Source: an uncultured Kiloniellales bacterium (lineage in GTDB: Bacteria > Pseudomonadota > Alphaproteobacteria > Kiloniellales > JAKSDN01). Taken from it: DNA of 43,675 nt. This document shows, piece by piece, positions 26,458 to 36,171 of the stretch. Under the pieces are notes generated by a model. It was not told the origin of the DNA. It was given only the letters and a program-made list of their open reading frames with translations, and ran no database searches. Positions within the stretch are counted from its first letter, which is position 1. The number at the start of each line of letters is the position of its first letter. The position numbers were made by a program, and so were the translations under genes. The stretch is from contig CAMYKD010000010.1 of the NCBI GenBank assembly GCA_947258885.1, positions 1-43,675 on the forward strand. Direction: 5' to 3'.

Positions 26458-27060
26458 CTAGAGCCAGGGCTGTTCCCGCCGGCGTTTCGCCTCGAAGGCT
26501 TCGATCTTGTCCGACTTCTGCAAGCTCAGCCCGATGTCGTCGAGGCCATTCATAAGGCAGTGCTTGCGGAAGGGATCGATCTCGAACCGGACCCGCCCGC
26601 CGTCGGGCCCGGTGATCTCCTGCCTCTCCAGGTCGACGGTGACGACCGCGTTGGCGCCGCGCTCGGCGTCGTCCATCAGTAGGTCGACCTGATCGGGCGG
26701 CAGGGCGATCGGCAGGATGCCGTTCTTGAAGCAGTTGTTGTAGAAGATGTCGGCGAAGCTGGACGCAATGATGCAGCGGATGCCGGCGTCCAGCAGCGCC
26801 CAGGGCGCGTGCTCGCGCGACGAGCCGCAGCCGAAGTTCTCGCCGGCGACCAGGATTCTCGCGTTCCTGTAGGCCGGCTGGTCGAGCACGAAGTCCTTCT
26901 TGTTGCCGTCCTCGTCGAAGCGCAGCTCGTAGAACAGCCCCTCGGAGAGCCCGGTGCGCTTGATCGTCTTGAGGAACTGCTTGGGGATGATCTTGTCGGT
27001 GTCGACGTTGACCATCGGCAGCGGCGCCGCGACGCCGGTCAACTTGGTGAACTTTTCCAC
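26458..27060 (-). CDS. leuD: 3-isopropylmalate dehydratase small subunit
   Basis: Swivel-domain subunit that joins LeuC to isomerise 2- to 3-isopropylmalate; 200 aa. It has [15 protein letters not shown], the hallmark [16 protein letters not shown], and [20 protein letters not shown]. It lies 12 nt after leuC, so the two subunits are made together. Confidence 0.97.
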   Translation of the reverse strand: MEKFTKLTGVAAPLPMVNVDTDKIIPKQFLKTIKRTGLSEGLFYELRFDEDGNKKDFVLDQPAYRNARILVAGENFGCGSSREHAPWALLDAGIRCIIASSFADIFYNNCFKNGILPIALPPDQVDLLMDDAERGANAVVTVDLERQEITGPDGGRVRFEIDPFRKHCLMNGLDDIGLSLQKSDKIEAFEAKRRREQPWL

Positions 27061-27072
27061 GTGCGGCCCTCC

Positions 27073-28479
27073 CTACACCAGTTCCCGAACGTCGGCGATG
27101 CGCCCGGTCACTGCCGCCGCGGCGGCCATGGCGGGGCTCATCAGGTGGGTGCGGCCGCCGCGGCCCTGGCGGCCCTCGAAGTTGCGGTTCGAGGTGGACG
27201 CACAGCGCTCACCGGGCTCGAGCTTGTCCGCGTTCATGGCCAGGCACATGGAGCAGCCCGGCTCGCGCCACTCGAAGCCGGCCTCGATAAAGAACTTGTC
27301 CAGGCCCTCCTCCTCGGCTTGGTTCTTGACCAGGCCCGAGCCCGGCACGATCAGCGCCTGCACGCCCTCCGCCACCTTGCGGCCCTTGGCGACGGCCGCG
27401 GCCTCGCGCAGGTCCTCTATGCGCCCGTTGGTGCAGGAGCCGATGAACACCTTGTCGACCACGACCTCGCCGATCGGCGTGCCGGCTTTGAGGCCCATGT
27501 AGGCGAGCGAGCGCTCCATGGCCTGGCGCTTGCCCTCGTCCGGTGCACCGGCCGGATCGGGCACCCGGCCCGTGACCGGCACCACGTCCTCGGGGCTGGT
27601 ACCCCAGGTGACCTGCGGCACGATCTGGTCGGCGGACAGTGTGACCTCCTTGTCGTAGTGCGCGCCGTCGTCCGACGGCAGGCCGCGCCAGGCGGACTCG
27701 GCCTGCTCCCAGGCGCCCGCCTTGGGCGCCATGGGCCGGCCCTTGATGTACGCGAAGGTGGTCGTGTCGGGCGCGATCAGGCCGGCGCGCGCGCCCGCTT
27801 CGATCGACATGTTGCAAACCGTCATGCGGCCTTCCATGGACAGGTCCGTGATCGCCTGCCCGGCGTATTCGATGACGTGGCCGGTACCGCCGGCGGTGCC
27901 GATCTTGCCGATGATGGCAAGGATCAGGTCCTTGCCCGTCGTGCCCGGGGGCCGCGCGCCTTCGACGGTGATCCGCATGTTCCGGGCCGGCTGCTGGATC
28001 AGCGTCTGGGTCGCCAACACGTGCTCGACCTCGGAGGTGCCGATACCGAAGGCGAGCGCCCCGAAGGCGCCGTGGGTCGAGGTGTGCGAATCGCCGCAGA
28101 CGATGGTCATGCCCGGCAGGGTGAAGCCCTGCTCCGGGCCGATGATGTGGACGATGCCCTGGCGTGGGTCCTCCACCTCTATGTAGGGAACGCCGAAGTC
28201 CGCGCAGTTGCGGATCAGCGTCTCGACCTGGATGCGGCTTTCCTCGTCGGCGATGCCCGCCGAGCGGTCGGTCGTGGGTACGTTGTGGTCGGCCACGGCC
28301 AGCGTGGCCTCGGGCCGGCGCAGCCGGCGGCCGGCGAGCCTGAGGCCCTCGAAGGCCTGCGGGCTGGTCACCTCATGCACCAGGTGGCGGTCGATGTAGA
28401 TCAGGCAGGTGCCGTCGTCCTGGCGGTCGACCAGGTGGCCCTCCCAGATCTTGTCGAACAGGGTGCGCGGGGCTGCCAT
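27073..28479 (-). CDS. leuC: 3-isopropylmalate dehydratase large subunit
   Basis: [4Fe-4S] aconitase-family subunit of isopropylmalate isomerase; 468 aa. It has [49 protein letters not shown] and the cluster cysteines in [12 protein letters not shown] and [19 protein letters not shown] ribosome site lies just before the ATG. It is first of the leu genes; no leader peptide of leucine codons was seen in the 110 nt after rplS. Confidence 0.97.
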   Translation of the reverse strand: MAAPRTLFDKIWEGHLVDRQDDGTCLIYIDRHLVHEVTSPQAFEGLRLAGRRLRRPEATLAVADHNVPTTDRSAGIADEESRIQVETLIRNCADFGVPYIEVEDPRQGIVHIIGPEQGFTLPGMTIVCGDSHTSTHGAFGALAFGIGTSEVEHVLATQTLIQQPARNMRITVEGARPPGTTGKDLILAIIGKIGTAGGTGHVIEYAGQAITDLSMEGRMTVCNMSIEAGARAGLIAPDTTTFAYIKGRPMAPKAGAWEQAESAWRGLPSDDGAHYDKEVTLSADQIVPQVTWGTSPEDVVPVTGRVPDPAGAPDEGKRQAMERSLAYMGLKAGTPIGEVVVDKVFIGSCTNGRIEDLREAAAVAKGRKVAEGVQALIVPGSGLVKNQAEEEGLDKFFIEAGFEWREPGCSMCLAMNADKLEPGERCASTSNRNFEGRQGRGGRTHLMSPAMAAAAAVTGRIADVRELV

Positions 28480-28568
28480 GGCTTTCTCCTCGGTATCGGG
28501 GCCGGGAGAATAGCGCGACGCCCCGGCCAGGCAAAGCCCGGCCGACGGCCCCTTCAGCCGCCTCCGAT

Positions 28569-28586
28569 GCCGCCCTTAAGGACGGC
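28569..28586 (-). terminator. Possible weak terminator after rplS
   Basis: GCCGTCC-TTAA-GGGCGGC on the minus strand, 6 of 7 pairs, starting 3 nt past the rplS stop. There is no U-run, so it may only stabilise the 3' end. Confidence 0.3.
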
Positions 28587-28589
28587 GGT

Positions 28590-29051
28590 TCAGCCCTCGG
28601 CCTGCTTCTTGGCCGCCTGGGCGGCGGCGCGGGTCTCCGCCTTGACCTTGGCCGCCTCTTCGCGCTCGCTCTGGGCGGCCTTGCCGGCGGCGCCGGTGGT
28701 CTTCTCGGCGATGCGCGCCCGCTTGCCGGTGCGCCCGCGCAGGTAATAGAGCTTGGCCCGGCGCACGTCGCCCCGGCGCACCAGCTCGATCGAGTCGATG
28801 CGCGGGCTGTACAGCGGGAAGATGCGCTCGACTCCCTCGCCGTAGGAGATCTTGCGCACCGTGAAGGACGAGTTGACCCCGCGGTTCTTGCGCGCGATGC
28901 ACACGCCCTCGAAGGCCTGGATGCGCTCGCGCGTGCCCTCGACCACCTTGACGTTGACGCGCAGCGTGTCGCCCGGGTTGAATTCGGGCTGCGCGCGCTG
29001 TTGGGCCAGCTTGGTCACCTGCTCTTGCTCGAGCTGTTCGATCGTGTTCAT
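28590..29051 (-). CDS. rplS: 50S ribosomal protein L19
   Basis: Ribosomal protein of the subunit interface; 153 aa from the ATG at 29051 ([11 protein letters not shown]). The core, up to about residue 118, is standard ([72 protein letters not shown]). The tail adds about 35 residues rich in Ala, Glu and Lys, which is common in alphaproteobacteria and milder than the one on S16. It is last of the ffh-rpsP-rimM-trmD-rplS group, 30 nt after trmD. Confidence 0.97.
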   Translation of the reverse strand: MNTIEQLEQEQVTKLAQQRAQPEFNPGDTLRVNVKVVEGTRERIQAFEGVCIARKNRGVNSSFTVRKISYGEGVERIFPLYSPRIDSIELVRRGDVRRAKLYYLRGRTGKRARIAEKTTGAAGKAAQSEREEAAKVKAETRAAAQAAKKQAEG

Positions 29052-29081
29052 GGCTCTCATCCTCGGCCGTCGCTTGTGTGT

Positions 29082-29807
29082 TCAATCTCTTCGTTTCGCC
29101 CGGTAGCGCGCCCAGAGGTCCGGGCGCCGCTCTTGCGTGATCCGCTCCGCCTCGGCCAGCCGCCAGAGGCGAACCTTCTCGTGGTGGCCCGAAACCAGGA
29201 CCTCCGGCACCTCTCGGCCGCGCCACTCCGCTGGGCGCGTGTAGAGCGGATACTCCAGAAGGCCCCGCTCGAAGGTTTCCTCCTCCAGGCTCGCTTCGTT
29301 ACCCAAGACCCCCGGCAGCAGACGCAACACGGCGTCGATCAGCGCCAGGGCCGCCGGCTCACCGCCCGAGAGCAGATAGTCGCCGACGCTCACTTCCTCG
29401 ACCCCACGGGCATCCAGGACCCGCTGGTCGATCCCTTCGTAGCGGCCGCACAGCAGGGTCACGCCCGGCTCCGCAGCCAGCTGCCGCACCCGCGCCTGAT
29501 CGAGCAGGCGCCCGCGCGGGCTTAGATAAACCACCGGCCCGGGCCGTGCCTCGACCGCGGCCAGCGCCGCGTCGACCACGTCCGGCCGCATCACCATGCC
29601 GGGCCCGCCGCCGAAGGGCTGGTCGTCGACGGACCGGTGTTTATCGCGCGCGAAGTCCCGGATGTCCAGAACCTCCAGCGCCCAAAGACTGTTTTCCAGC
29701 GCCTTGCCGGCCAAGCTGACGCCGAGCGGCCCCGGAAACACCTCCGGAAAGAGGGTGAGCACCCTCGCCGTCCACGGTTCGGCCCGCGCCGTCATGTCGC
29801 CGCCCAT
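29082..29807 (-). CDS. trmD: tRNA (guanine37-N1)-methyltransferase
   Basis: SPOUT methyltransferase making m1G37 next to the anticodon, which prevents +1 frameshifting; 241 aa. Visible are [34 protein letters not shown], the trefoil-knot SAM site [12 protein letters not shown] and [21 protein letters not shown], and [14 protein letters not shown]. The first ATG at 29807 (MGGDMTAR) or a second at 29795 could be used; neither has a clear ribosome site. The 78-nt gap from rimM holds nothing notable. Confidence 0.96.
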   Translation of the reverse strand: MGGDMTARAEPWTARVLTLFPEVFPGPLGVSLAGKALENSLWALEVLDIRDFARDKHRSVDDQPFGGGPGMVMRPDVVDAALAAVEARPGPVVYLSPRGRLLDQARVRQLAAEPGVTLLCGRYEGIDQRVLDARGVEEVSVGDYLLSGGEPAALALIDAVLRLLPGVLGNEASLEEETFERGLLEYPLYTRPAEWRGREVPEVLVSGHHEKVRLWRLAEAERITQERRPDLWARYRAKRRD

Positions 29808-29885
29808 CCGTCGCCAGAGCCAAGCGGCCGCGCTTTATGCCGTCCCGGACCGGCTTTGTCCAGCTCCCGCCCGCGCCCGGCCGGG

Positions 29886-30428
29886 CTAGCCATCTTCGGT
29901 CTCCGCCTGGTCGCCCTGAGGTTTAGTCTCGGCCGGCGGATCGACGACGATACGGCCGCCCTCGAGGTCGACGAGCGGCACCGCCACGCGATTGAAGGGC
30001 AGGAAGAGCGGCCGGCCCTCCGGGCCGCGGCCGAGCTCCAGGACGTCGCCGGCACCGAAGTCGTGCACCGCCGTAACCCGACCGAGCGAACAGCCGTCGC
30101 GATCCTCGGCGGCCAAGCCGACCAGGTCGGCATAATAAAAGGTCTCGTCCTCCTCGATTGGCGGCAACGCGTCCCGCGCGACATAGAGCCGTGTCCCCTT
30201 CAGTACCTGGGCCCCGTCGCGGTCGCCGACCCCCTCGATGCGGGCCAGCAGGGCGTCCTTGACGCGGCCGGTCACGGTGAGATCGAAGCGCCGCCGGCCC
30301 TGCTCGTCGCTCAACGGACCGTAGGACGCCAGATCCTCCGGCACCTCGGTAAAGGACTTGACGCGCACCAGGCCGCGCACGCCGTGGGGTCCGGCGATCA
30401 CCCCCAGGCAGACACGCGCCTCGCCCAC
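29886..30428 (-). CDS. rimM: 16S rRNA processing protein RimM
   Basis: Assembly factor for the 30S head that binds S19; 180 aa from a GTG at 30428. It contains the N-terminal RimM domain (CLGVIAGPHGVRGLVRVKSFTEVPEDLASYGPL) and the PRC-barrel (YYADLVGLAAEDRDGCSLGRVTAVHDFGAGDVLEL, then LPFNRVAVPLVDLEGG). The same frame stays open far upstream through the S16 tail because that DNA is low-complexity; the upstream residues (Arg/Pro/Lys-rich) are not RimM. The GTG lies 22 nt after the rpsP stop with no clear ribosome site. Confidence 0.93.
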   Translation of the reverse strand: MGEARVCLGVIAGPHGVRGLVRVKSFTEVPEDLASYGPLSDEQGRRRFDLTVTGRVKDALLARIEGVGDRDGAQVLKGTRLYVARDALPPIEEDETFYYADLVGLAAEDRDGCSLGRVTAVHDFGAGDVLELGRGPEGRPLFLPFNRVAVPLVDLEGGRIVVDPPAETKPQGDQAETEDG

Positions 30429-30450
30429 GGCCGGCCCCGGCGGGGGGCGC

Positions 30451-31146
30451 TCAGCGCTTTTTCGCCTCGTCCTCGGCAGCCTCCGCTTCGACCGGCGCCT
30501 CCTCTGCAGCGGGCTCCTTGGCCGACGCCGTTTCGGCGGCGGTTTCCTCGGCCGTAGTCTCCTCTGCAGCAGGCTCCTCGGCCGGCGCTTCCTCGGCAGG
30601 CGCCGTTTCGACGGCGGGTTCCTCGGCCGGGGCTTCCTCGGCGGCAGGTTCCTCGACCGGAGCGGCTTCTGCAGCAGGCTCCTCCGCCGGAATTTCATCG
30701 GCAGGCGCTTCTTCGGCCGGCTCAGCCTCGGCGGCGGGCTCCTCGGCCGGAGCTTCCTCAGCAGCTGCAACCTCGACAGCAGGCGCCTGGGCGGCTTCGG
30801 TCGCCGCCTGCTTGGCCTCCTCGCGCTCCTTCACGCGCTCGAGCGTCTTCGCCCGGGGCTGGCTCTTCTTGGTCTGCTGCGGGATCGCCGGCATCTGGAT
30901 GATTTCGGCCTGGCCCAGGAAGCGGGCCACCCGGTCGCTCGGCCGGGCGCCGACCGAGACCCAGTGCCTGGCGCGTTCCTCGTTCAGGCTCAGACGCTCC
31001 GGGTGGTCCTTGGGCACCATCGGATTGTAGGTGCCGATCTTCTCGATGAAGCGGCCGTCGCGCGGACTGCGCGAATCGGCCACCACGATGCGGTAGAAGG
31101 GGCGCTTCTTGGCGCCGCCACGGGCCAGTCGAATTCTCAAAGACAT
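30451..31146 (-). CDS. rpsP: 30S ribosomal protein S16 with a long acidic repeat tail
   Basis: The S16 core is in residues 1 to about 85 ([59 protein letters not shown]), essential for 30S assembly. A basic linker (about 92-116) follows, then roughly 110 residues of degenerate Ala-Glu-Pro repeats of the type [14 protein letters not shown], ending in EDEAKKR. Total 231 aa against about 80-100 for ordinary S16; short Ala/Glu tails occur in some alphaproteobacteria, but this one is longer than the folded protein. The repeats exist at DNA level (GCC/GAG/GAA tracts), so length may vary by slippage. It lies downstream of ffh and ahead of rimM. Confidence 0.95.
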   Translation of the reverse strand: MSLRIRLARGGAKKRPFYRIVVADSRSPRDGRFIEKIGTYNPMVPKDHPERLSLNEERARHWVSVGARPSDRVARFLGQAEIIQMPAIPQQTKKSQPRAKTLERVKEREEAKQAATEAAQAPAVEVAAAEEAPAEEPAAEAEPAEEAPADEIPAEEPAAEAAPVEEPAAEEAPAEEPAVETAPAEEAPAEEPAAEETTAEETAAETASAKEPAAEEAPVEAEAAEDEAKKR

Positions 31147-31198
31147 GCTCGTTCCTCTTGCTGGTGTCGTGTCGTCGTCTGTTGTCTCTGCAGTGCCG

Positions 31199-32563
31199 TC
31201 AGCGCGGGAACCCGCCGCCGGGCGGCATACCGGGCAGGCCGTGGCGCATCAGGCCCTTCTTGTCCATCTTGGAGACCCGTTTCATCATGCGGCTGGCCTC
31301 CTTGTGTTGTTTCAGGAGCTTGTTGATCTCCTGCACGTTGGTCCCCGAGCCGCCGGCGATGCGTTGCTTGCGGCTCGCCTTGATGATCTCGGGCCGGCGC
31401 CGTTCCTTGGGGGTCATGGACGACAGGATGGCGAGCTGGCGCTTGATCACGCCGTCGTCGACCTTTGCGTCCTTCATCTGCCTCTGGATCTTGGGCACGC
31501 CGGGCAGCATGCCCATCAGGCCGCTCAGGCCGCCCATCTTCTGCAGCTGCCTGAGTTGGCTGGCCAGATCGTCCAGGTCGAACTTGCCCTTCTGGATCCT
31601 CTTGGCGAGCTTTTCGGCCTCGTCCTGCTCGATCGTTTCGGCCGCCTTCTCGACCAGAGAGACCACGTCGCCCATGCCCAGGATGCGGCCGGCGATCCGG
31701 TCCGGGTGGAAGGCCTCCAGCGCGTCCAGCTTCTCGCCGGTACCGAGCAGCTTGATCGGCCGGCCGGTCACCGCCTTCATGGAGAGCGCCGCGCCGCCGC
31801 GCGCATCGCCGTCGGCGCGGCTCAGCACGATGCCGGTCAGGCCCACCTTCTCGTTGAAGTTCGTGGCCACCGTGACGGCGTCCTGGCCGGTCATGGCGTC
31901 GGCCACCAGCAGGGTCTCGTGCGGCTTGACCGCGGCGCCGACCCCGGCCACCTCGGCCATCAGCTCCTCGTCGATGGCGAGCCGCCCGGCGGTGTCCAGC
32001 AGCACCACGTCGAAGCCTTCGAGGGCCGCGGTCTGCACGGCGCGCTTGGCGATCGCGACCGGCGGCTCGCCGGGCACGATGTCCAGCGTGCGCACCCCGG
32101 CCTGCTCGCCCAGCACGGCGAGCTGCTGCTGGGCGGCCGGCCGGCGCACGTCGAGCGAGGCCATCAGCGATTTCTTCTTGTCGCGCTCCCTGAGGCGAAG
32201 AGCGATCTTGGCGGTCGTGGTGGTCTTGCCGGAACCCTGCAGGCCGACCAGCATGACGACGGCGGGCGGCGGCACCTCGAGCCCGAGGGCCTCGCCTTCG
32301 CTGCCCAGGGTCTCGACCAGGTGGTCGTGCACGATCTTGACCACCATCTGCCCGGGCGTGACCGAGCGCAGCACCTGCTCGCCGACGGCCTTCTCGCGCA
32401 CCGCCTCGACGAAATCCTTGACCACGGGCAGCGCCACGTCAGCCTCGAGCAACGCAACGCGCACCTCGCGCAGCGCGGCCGTGACGTCGGCCTCGCTGAG
32501 CGCGCCGCGCCGCGTCAGCTTGTCGAAGACCTGGCCGAGCCGTTCCTGCAGGCTGTCGAACAT
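31199..32563 (-). CDS. ffh: Signal recognition particle protein
   Basis: SRP54 GTPase that binds signal peptides of nascent membrane proteins and docks with FtsY; 454 aa. Visible are the N domain ([20 protein letters not shown]), G1 [63 protein letters not shown], and an M domain with the Met-rich [13 protein letters not shown] and [13 protein letters not shown] followed by [14 protein letters not shown]. It is first of the ffh-rpsP-rimM-trmD-rplS cluster, and its partner ftsY is 3.6 kb to the right on the other strand. The 4.5S RNA gene is not in the window. Confidence 0.97.
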   Translation of the reverse strand: MFDSLQERLGQVFDKLTRRGALSEADVTAALREVRVALLEADVALPVVKDFVEAVREKAVGEQVLRSVTPGQMVVKIVHDHLVETLGSEGEALGLEVPPPAVVMLVGLQGSGKTTTTAKIALRLRERDKKKSLMASLDVRRPAAQQQLAVLGEQAGVRTLDIVPGEPPVAIAKRAVQTAALEGFDVVLLDTAGRLAIDEELMAEVAGVGAAVKPHETLLVADAMTGQDAVTVATNFNEKVGLTGIVLSRADGDARGGAALSMKAVTGRPIKLLGTGEKLDALEAFHPDRIAGRILGMGDVVSLVEKAAETIEQDEAEKLAKRIQKGKFDLDDLASQLRQLQKMGGLSGLMGMLPGVPKIQRQMKDAKVDDGVIKRQLAILSSMTPKERRRPEIIKASRKQRIAGGSGTNVQEINKLLKQHKEASRMMKRVSKMDKKGLMRHGLPGMPPGGGFPR

Positions 32564-32722
32564 CGTGTATCAGCGTTCCCGCCTAGATCCGCACCGCGCC
32601 CAAACGTCCTTCGCGCCAGTGCGCGAAACTCGCGGACTGGCGGGGCTCCTCGGAACCGGGGTGTTCCCCAAGGCTTGAGCGGGCCGGACCCTAAGCCGGG
32701 CGCCGTCCCGCGTCAAGACGGA

Positions 32723-33302
32723 TCAGTTCGGCTCTTTTCGAACCTTGGCCTGCGCCGCGCGCTTTTCGGCCAGCTCGAGGCGCAGATCCCGCGCCATCTC
32801 GCCGACTTCCTTGGTTAGCGCGAGCGCCGCCGCCAACTTGGCCTTGTCGACGACCTCCTCGGCGGCATTGGAGGAATTGATCGTGGTCGAGAGCGTGGCC
32901 GCCGCATCCTCCACCATGGTCGACGCGTAGCCATAGGTGTAGCCGTTGCGCACGTCGAGCAGAACGGCCTGGGCGATACCGTCGGCCTCGATGCTTTCGC
33001 TGGGCGCGATGTAGAAACCGATCAGCGTCAGCCAGGTGATGGCCAGCGGATTGGTCGTCTGTTCGCTCTTGCTCAGGGTCTCGTAGATCAGCGCCACGTC
33101 GACGTGCTGGCGCGCGGGGGGCAAGGCGGATGTCGCGTACCGTCTGCTCGATGCAGGGCCCGTAGGGACCGCAACCGTAGCCTTCCCGTTCAGCCTTGGA
33201 GAGCGGTTGGCGCGCCAAGGCCGCGATCAGCGGGCTGATCGGCAGGAACTCGCCCCAACCGACCCTCACGGTCCCCTCGGGTGCCGCGCCCAGGAGCTGC
33301 AT
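32723..33302 (-). pseudogene. Frameshifted fragment resembling a rhombotarget-type lipoprotein
   Basis: Two overlapping frames encode one protein-like sequence. Frame A, from an ATG at 33302, reads MQLLGAAPEGTVRVGWGEF and on to CIEQTVRDIRLAP. Frame B continues with ARQHVDVALIYETLSKSEQ, LAITWLTLIGFYIAPSESI, AVLLDVRNGYTYGYAS and a helical C-terminus. They join cleanly if one base is removed from a run of six C (minus strand, 33116-33121). The middle block (VDVALIYE, LLDVRNGY.YG.A) resembles the rhombotarget lipoprotein family, but the expected lipobox N-terminus is missing, so it may also be 5'-truncated. This is a real decay, a sequencing error in the homopolymer, or slippage control. Confidence 0.5.
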
Positions 33303-33330
33303 TCCGCCAAGTCGACCCGACGACGGTCGG

Positions 33331-33609
33331 TCAGTTTCGGCAGTTCGCGGTCTGGCGGTTGTAGAAGTAGTCGTTCGCGATCTCGGACGGGTCCACGGGC
33401 TCGGTCAACATCTCAGCCGCCATTTTCCCGTACTTGAGCGCATGGCGCATAAACACGTAGTTGGTCGCGAGGTCGACCGAGGACTCCTCATGCCCGCAGG
33501 CCGAGCAGGTGACCGTCGTCCCCAAATCCTTCACCACGAAAGAGTGGCATGCACCCTCCGCGGTGCACTCCACCAGATATCCTTCGGGCCGCTTGCTTAT
33601 GATGATCAT
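33331..33609 (-). CDS. Small cysteine-rich hypothetical protein
   Basis: Protein of 92 aa with Cys15, Cys21, His22, Cys35 and Cys38 (VECTAEGACHSF and TCSACGHEES), a spacing compatible with a zinc ribbon. The C-terminal half (FMRHALKYGKMAAEMLTEPVDPSEIANDYF) is helical. There is no signal peptide. A strong GGAGAAGGG ribosome site precedes the ATG at 33609. The stop is 29 nt ahead of the broken lipoprotein-like gene. I do not recognise the family. The AT-rich island with two CtrA sites lies about 190-280 nt upstream and could control it. Confidence 0.7.
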   Translation of the reverse strand: MIIISKRPEGYLVECTAEGACHSFVVKDLGTTVTCSACGHEESSVDLATNYVFMRHALKYGKMAAEMLTEPVDPSEIANDYFYNRQTANCRN

Positions 33610-33796
33610 GTCCCTTCTCCGACGATCGCCAGGAGATCGAGCGCGGCATCCATGAGAACCGCTATGTTACCGGCCATCGGTGCGCAATCCTGGACCGTCC
33701 CTCCGATCCTGTCCTGCGCGGGCCTGGCACATAGCGCGGTCATCGGCCGCCTCCTGTGGTGAATGTTTCTTATTGATTGCTGGGGCTAATTGTAGC

Positions 33797-33811
33797 TTAA
33801 GAAAGTATTAA
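33797..33811. promoter_or_regulatory. CtrA consensus site 1
   Basis: TTAA-GAAAGTA-TTAA, an exact match to the alphaproteobacterial cell-cycle regulator consensus TTAA-N7-TTAA, inside the AT-rich island. Confidence 0.55.
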
Positions 33812-33871
33812 TCTCAATAAAAACTTAATGACAATTTGGATAAGAAATTGTTTATTAACTATATGGCATTC

Positions 33872-33886
33872 TTAATGTATTGTTAA
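33872..33886. promoter_or_regulatory. CtrA consensus site 2
   Basis: TTAA-TGTATTG-TTAA, a second exact TTAA-N7-TTAA match, 75 bp from the first (start to start), inside the same island. Confidence 0.55.
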
Positions 33887-34071
33887 CCTCGTTTGTTCCG
33901 CGTGCGGGGCGATTCTTACTAACCGTGGGACGTTCGGCGTGACCTTAGCAGCGGTAGAGGCGCACCGGCGATCGAAGGTAGGCGCGCGGCGGGATCCGGC
34001 ATCGGCGGTGCCCGGCCTCCCGTCGCCCGCGCGACGGCCCAGCCATCTGGACTTGCCCCCCCGCGCGGCCC

Positions 34072-34077
34072 TATAAC
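34072..34077 (+). promoter_or_regulatory. -10 box abutting dapF
   Basis: TATAAC (5/6) placed exactly 7 nt before the dapF ATG, as before recQ. This suggests a leaderless dapF-mtaB-ftsY mRNA. No convincing -35. Confidence 0.45.
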
Positions 34078-34084
34078 CCGGCCC

Positions 34085-34918
34085 ATGCAGGAACGCGCCT
34101 TCATCAAGATGCACGGCCTCGGCAACGACTTCGTCGTGATCGACGCGCGCCGGGAGCCTTTCGACCTGGACGACGCACAGGCGCGGACGATCGCCGACCG
34201 GCGGCTTGGGGTCGGCTGCGACCAGCTGATCGTCATGGAGCCGCCGGCCAGCGGCGCGGCCGACGTCTTCATGCGCATCCGCAACGCCGACGGCGGCGAG
34301 GTCGAGGCCTGCGGCAACGCCACGCGCTGCGTCGCCGCGCTGGTCATGGCCGAGCGGAGCACCGAGACCTGCACCGTGGAGACCGCGGCCGGCCTGCTCG
34401 CGGCGCGGTCGCTCGGCCCCGCGCAGGTCGCCGTCGACATGGGCGAGGCGCGGCTCGGCTGGGGCGAGATCCCGCTGGCGCGTGAGATGGACACCCTTCA
34501 CCTGGAGCTGTCCGAGGACGGCCTGTCGGACCCGGTGGCGGTCAACATCGGCAACCCGCACGCCGTCTTCTTCGTCGACGATGCCGAGGCGGTCGACCTG
34601 GCCGGCCTGGGTCCGCGGCTGGAGCACGATTCGCTGTTCCCCGAGAGCGCCAACATCGGCGTCGCGCAGGTAAGCGGAGCCGACCGCCTGCGCCTGCGCG
34701 TCTGGGAGCGCGGCGTCGGGCTGACCCGCGCCTGCGGCACCGGCGCCTGCGCCGCCGCCGTCGCCGCCCACCGCCGCGGCCTGACCGGGCGCCAGGTCGA
34801 GGTGACGCTGGACGGCGGCCCGCTGGCCCTGGAATGGCGCGAAAACGGCCACGTGGTCATGACCGGACCGGTCGCGATCTCGTTCCGCGGCGTGTTGAAC
34901 GGCGGCCTCCTGCCATGA
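34085..34918 (+). CDS. dapF: Diaminopimelate epimerase
   Basis: Converts LL- to meso-diaminopimelate for peptidoglycan and lysine; 277 aa. The start [20 protein letters not shown] is typical. The two catalytic cysteines are in EACGNATRC and [20 protein letters not shown] and the VWERGVG segment bind substrate. No ribosome site is seen, but TATAAC sits 7 nt upstream. The stop overlaps the mtaB start (ATGA), making it the first of three coupled genes. Confidence 0.97.
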   Translation: MQERAFIKMHGLGNDFVVIDARREPFDLDDAQARTIADRRLGVGCDQLIVMEPPASGAADVFMRIRNADGGEVEACGNATRCVAALVMAERSTETCTVETAAGLLAARSLGPAQVAVDMGEARLGWGEIPLAREMDTLHLELSEDGLSDPVAVNIGNPHAVFFVDDAEAVDLAGLGPRLEHDSLFPESANIGVAQVSGADRLRLRVWERGVGLTRACGTGACAAAVAAHRRGLTGRQVEVTLDGGPLALEWRENGHVVMTGPVAISFRGVLNGGLLP

Positions 34919-36171
34919 CCACGGCGATCGAGGACAGCGAGATCATCACCTTCGGCTGCCGGCTAAACGCCTTCGAGTCCGAGGTGATGCGCGGCCATGC
35001 GCGGGCCGCGGGGTTGGACGGCGCGGTTATCGTCAACACCTGCGCCGTGACCGCCGAGGCCGAGCGCCAGGCGCGCCAGGCGATCAGGCGGGCCCGGCGT
35101 GAACGGCCCGGCGCGCAGATCATCGTGACCGGCTGCGCGGCGCAGATCGACCCGGAGGCCTACGCCGCCATGGCCGAGGTCGACCGCGTGCTCGGCAACG
35201 AGGAAAAGCTGAAGCCCGAGAGCTTCGGGCCCGCGGCGCAGGAGCGCATCGCTGTCGACGACATTATGACGGTCGAGCAGACCGCCGGCCACCTGATCGA
35301 GGGTTTCGAGGGCCGGACCCGCGCCTTCGTCCAGGTCCAGCAGGGTTGCGACCACCGCTGCACCTTCTGCGTCATCCCCTACGGCCGGGGCAACAGCCGC
35401 TCGGTTCCGGTCGGCGAGGTCGTTCGCCAGGTCGCGCGCCTGGTCGATAACGGCGTGGCCGAGGTCGTGTTGAGCGGCGTCGACATCACCGGCTACGGCC
35501 GGGACCTGCCGGGCCGGCCCGGCCTGGGGCAGCTGGCGCGCCGGCTGCTCGCCCTGGTGCCCGGGTTGCAGCGTCTCAGGCTTTCCTCGGTCGACCCGGT
35601 CGAACTAGACGACGAGGTTTTCCGCCTGCTGGCCGAGGAGGAGCGGCTGATGCCGCACCTTCACCTTTCGCTGCAGTCCGGCGACGACATGATCCTGAAG
35701 CGCATGAAGCGCCGCCACCTGATGGCCGACGCCAGGCGGCTCTGCGCGCGGGCGCGGGCGCTGCGCCCAGACGTGGTCTTCGGCGCCGACCTGATCGCCG
35801 GCTTCCCGACCGAGACCGGGGCGATGTTCGAGAACACGCTGGCCGCCGTCGAGAACCTGGGCCTGGCCTATCTTCACGTCTTTCCCTATTCGCCACGGCC
35901 GGGCACCCCGGCGGCGCGCATGCCGCAGGTGCCGGGCCCGGAGCGCAAGGCCCGGGCGGCGCGCCTGCGGGCGGTCGGGGAGGGCGCGCTGGCAAAGTTT
36001 CTGCAGGGCCGGATCGGCACGACGGCGCGCGTGCTGGTCGAGAAACCGGGCTTCGGCCGCAGCGAGCACTACGCCCCGGTGGCGCTGACCGGCGGCGCGC
36101 CCGGCCAAATCGTCGAGGCCAGGATAGCCGGCCTCGCCGACGGCCGGCTGATCGGGGAATCGCTCCGGTGA
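34915..36171 (+). CDS. mtaB: tRNA t6A37 methylthiotransferase MtaB
   Basis: Radical SAM methylthiotransferase converting t6A to ms2t6A at position 37 of tRNAs reading ANN codons; 418 aa. The N-terminal UPF0004 domain carries cluster cysteines in [22 protein letters not shown] and VTGCAAQ. The radical SAM motif is [16 protein letters not shown] (CxxxCxxC), followed by [32 protein letters not shown] and a C-terminal TRAM-like part. GCRLN rather than GCQMN favours MtaB over MiaB. The start at 34915 overlaps dapF by 4 nt; the longer upstream frame is discounted. Confidence 0.94.
   Translation: MTTAIEDSEIITFGCRLNAFESEVMRGHARAAGLDGAVIVNTCAVTAEAERQARQAIRRARRERPGAQIIVTGCAAQIDPEAYAAMAEVDRVLGNEEKLKPESFGPAAQERIAVDDIMTVEQTAGHLIEGFEGRTRAFVQVQQGCDHRCTFCVIPYGRGNSRSVPVGEVVRQVARLVDNGVAEVVLSGVDITGYGRDLPGRPGLGQLARRLLALVPGLQRLRLSSVDPVELDDEVFRLLAEEERLMPHLHLSLQSGDDMILKRMKRRHLMADARRLCARARALRPDVVFGADLIAGFPTETGAMFENTLAAVENLGLAYLHVFPYSPRPGTPAARMPQVPGPERKARAARLRAVGEGALAKFLQGRIGTTARVLVEKPGFGRSEHYAPVALTGGAPGQIVEARIAGLADGRLIGESLR

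Larger units (their letters stand above)
33776..33891. other. AT-rich island in the dapF divergent region
   Basis: The 475-nt gap between 33610 and 34084 has no gene. About 115 bp of it is strikingly AT-rich for this genome. It contains two CtrA-type sites (see separate entries), a CAATTT-N7-AAATTG inverted repeat at 33832-33850, and a one-mismatch DnaA box (TTATCCAAA, minus, 33835-33843). The remaining flanks are ordinary GC-rich sequence. Regulatory hub, origin-like element and foreign insertion are all possible. Confidence 0.6.

Noticed and set aside
30518-31030. Ala/Ser-rich plus-strand frame ([11 protein letters not shown]) opposite rpsP
   Set aside because: Complement of the repetitive S16 tail; no independent start signals.
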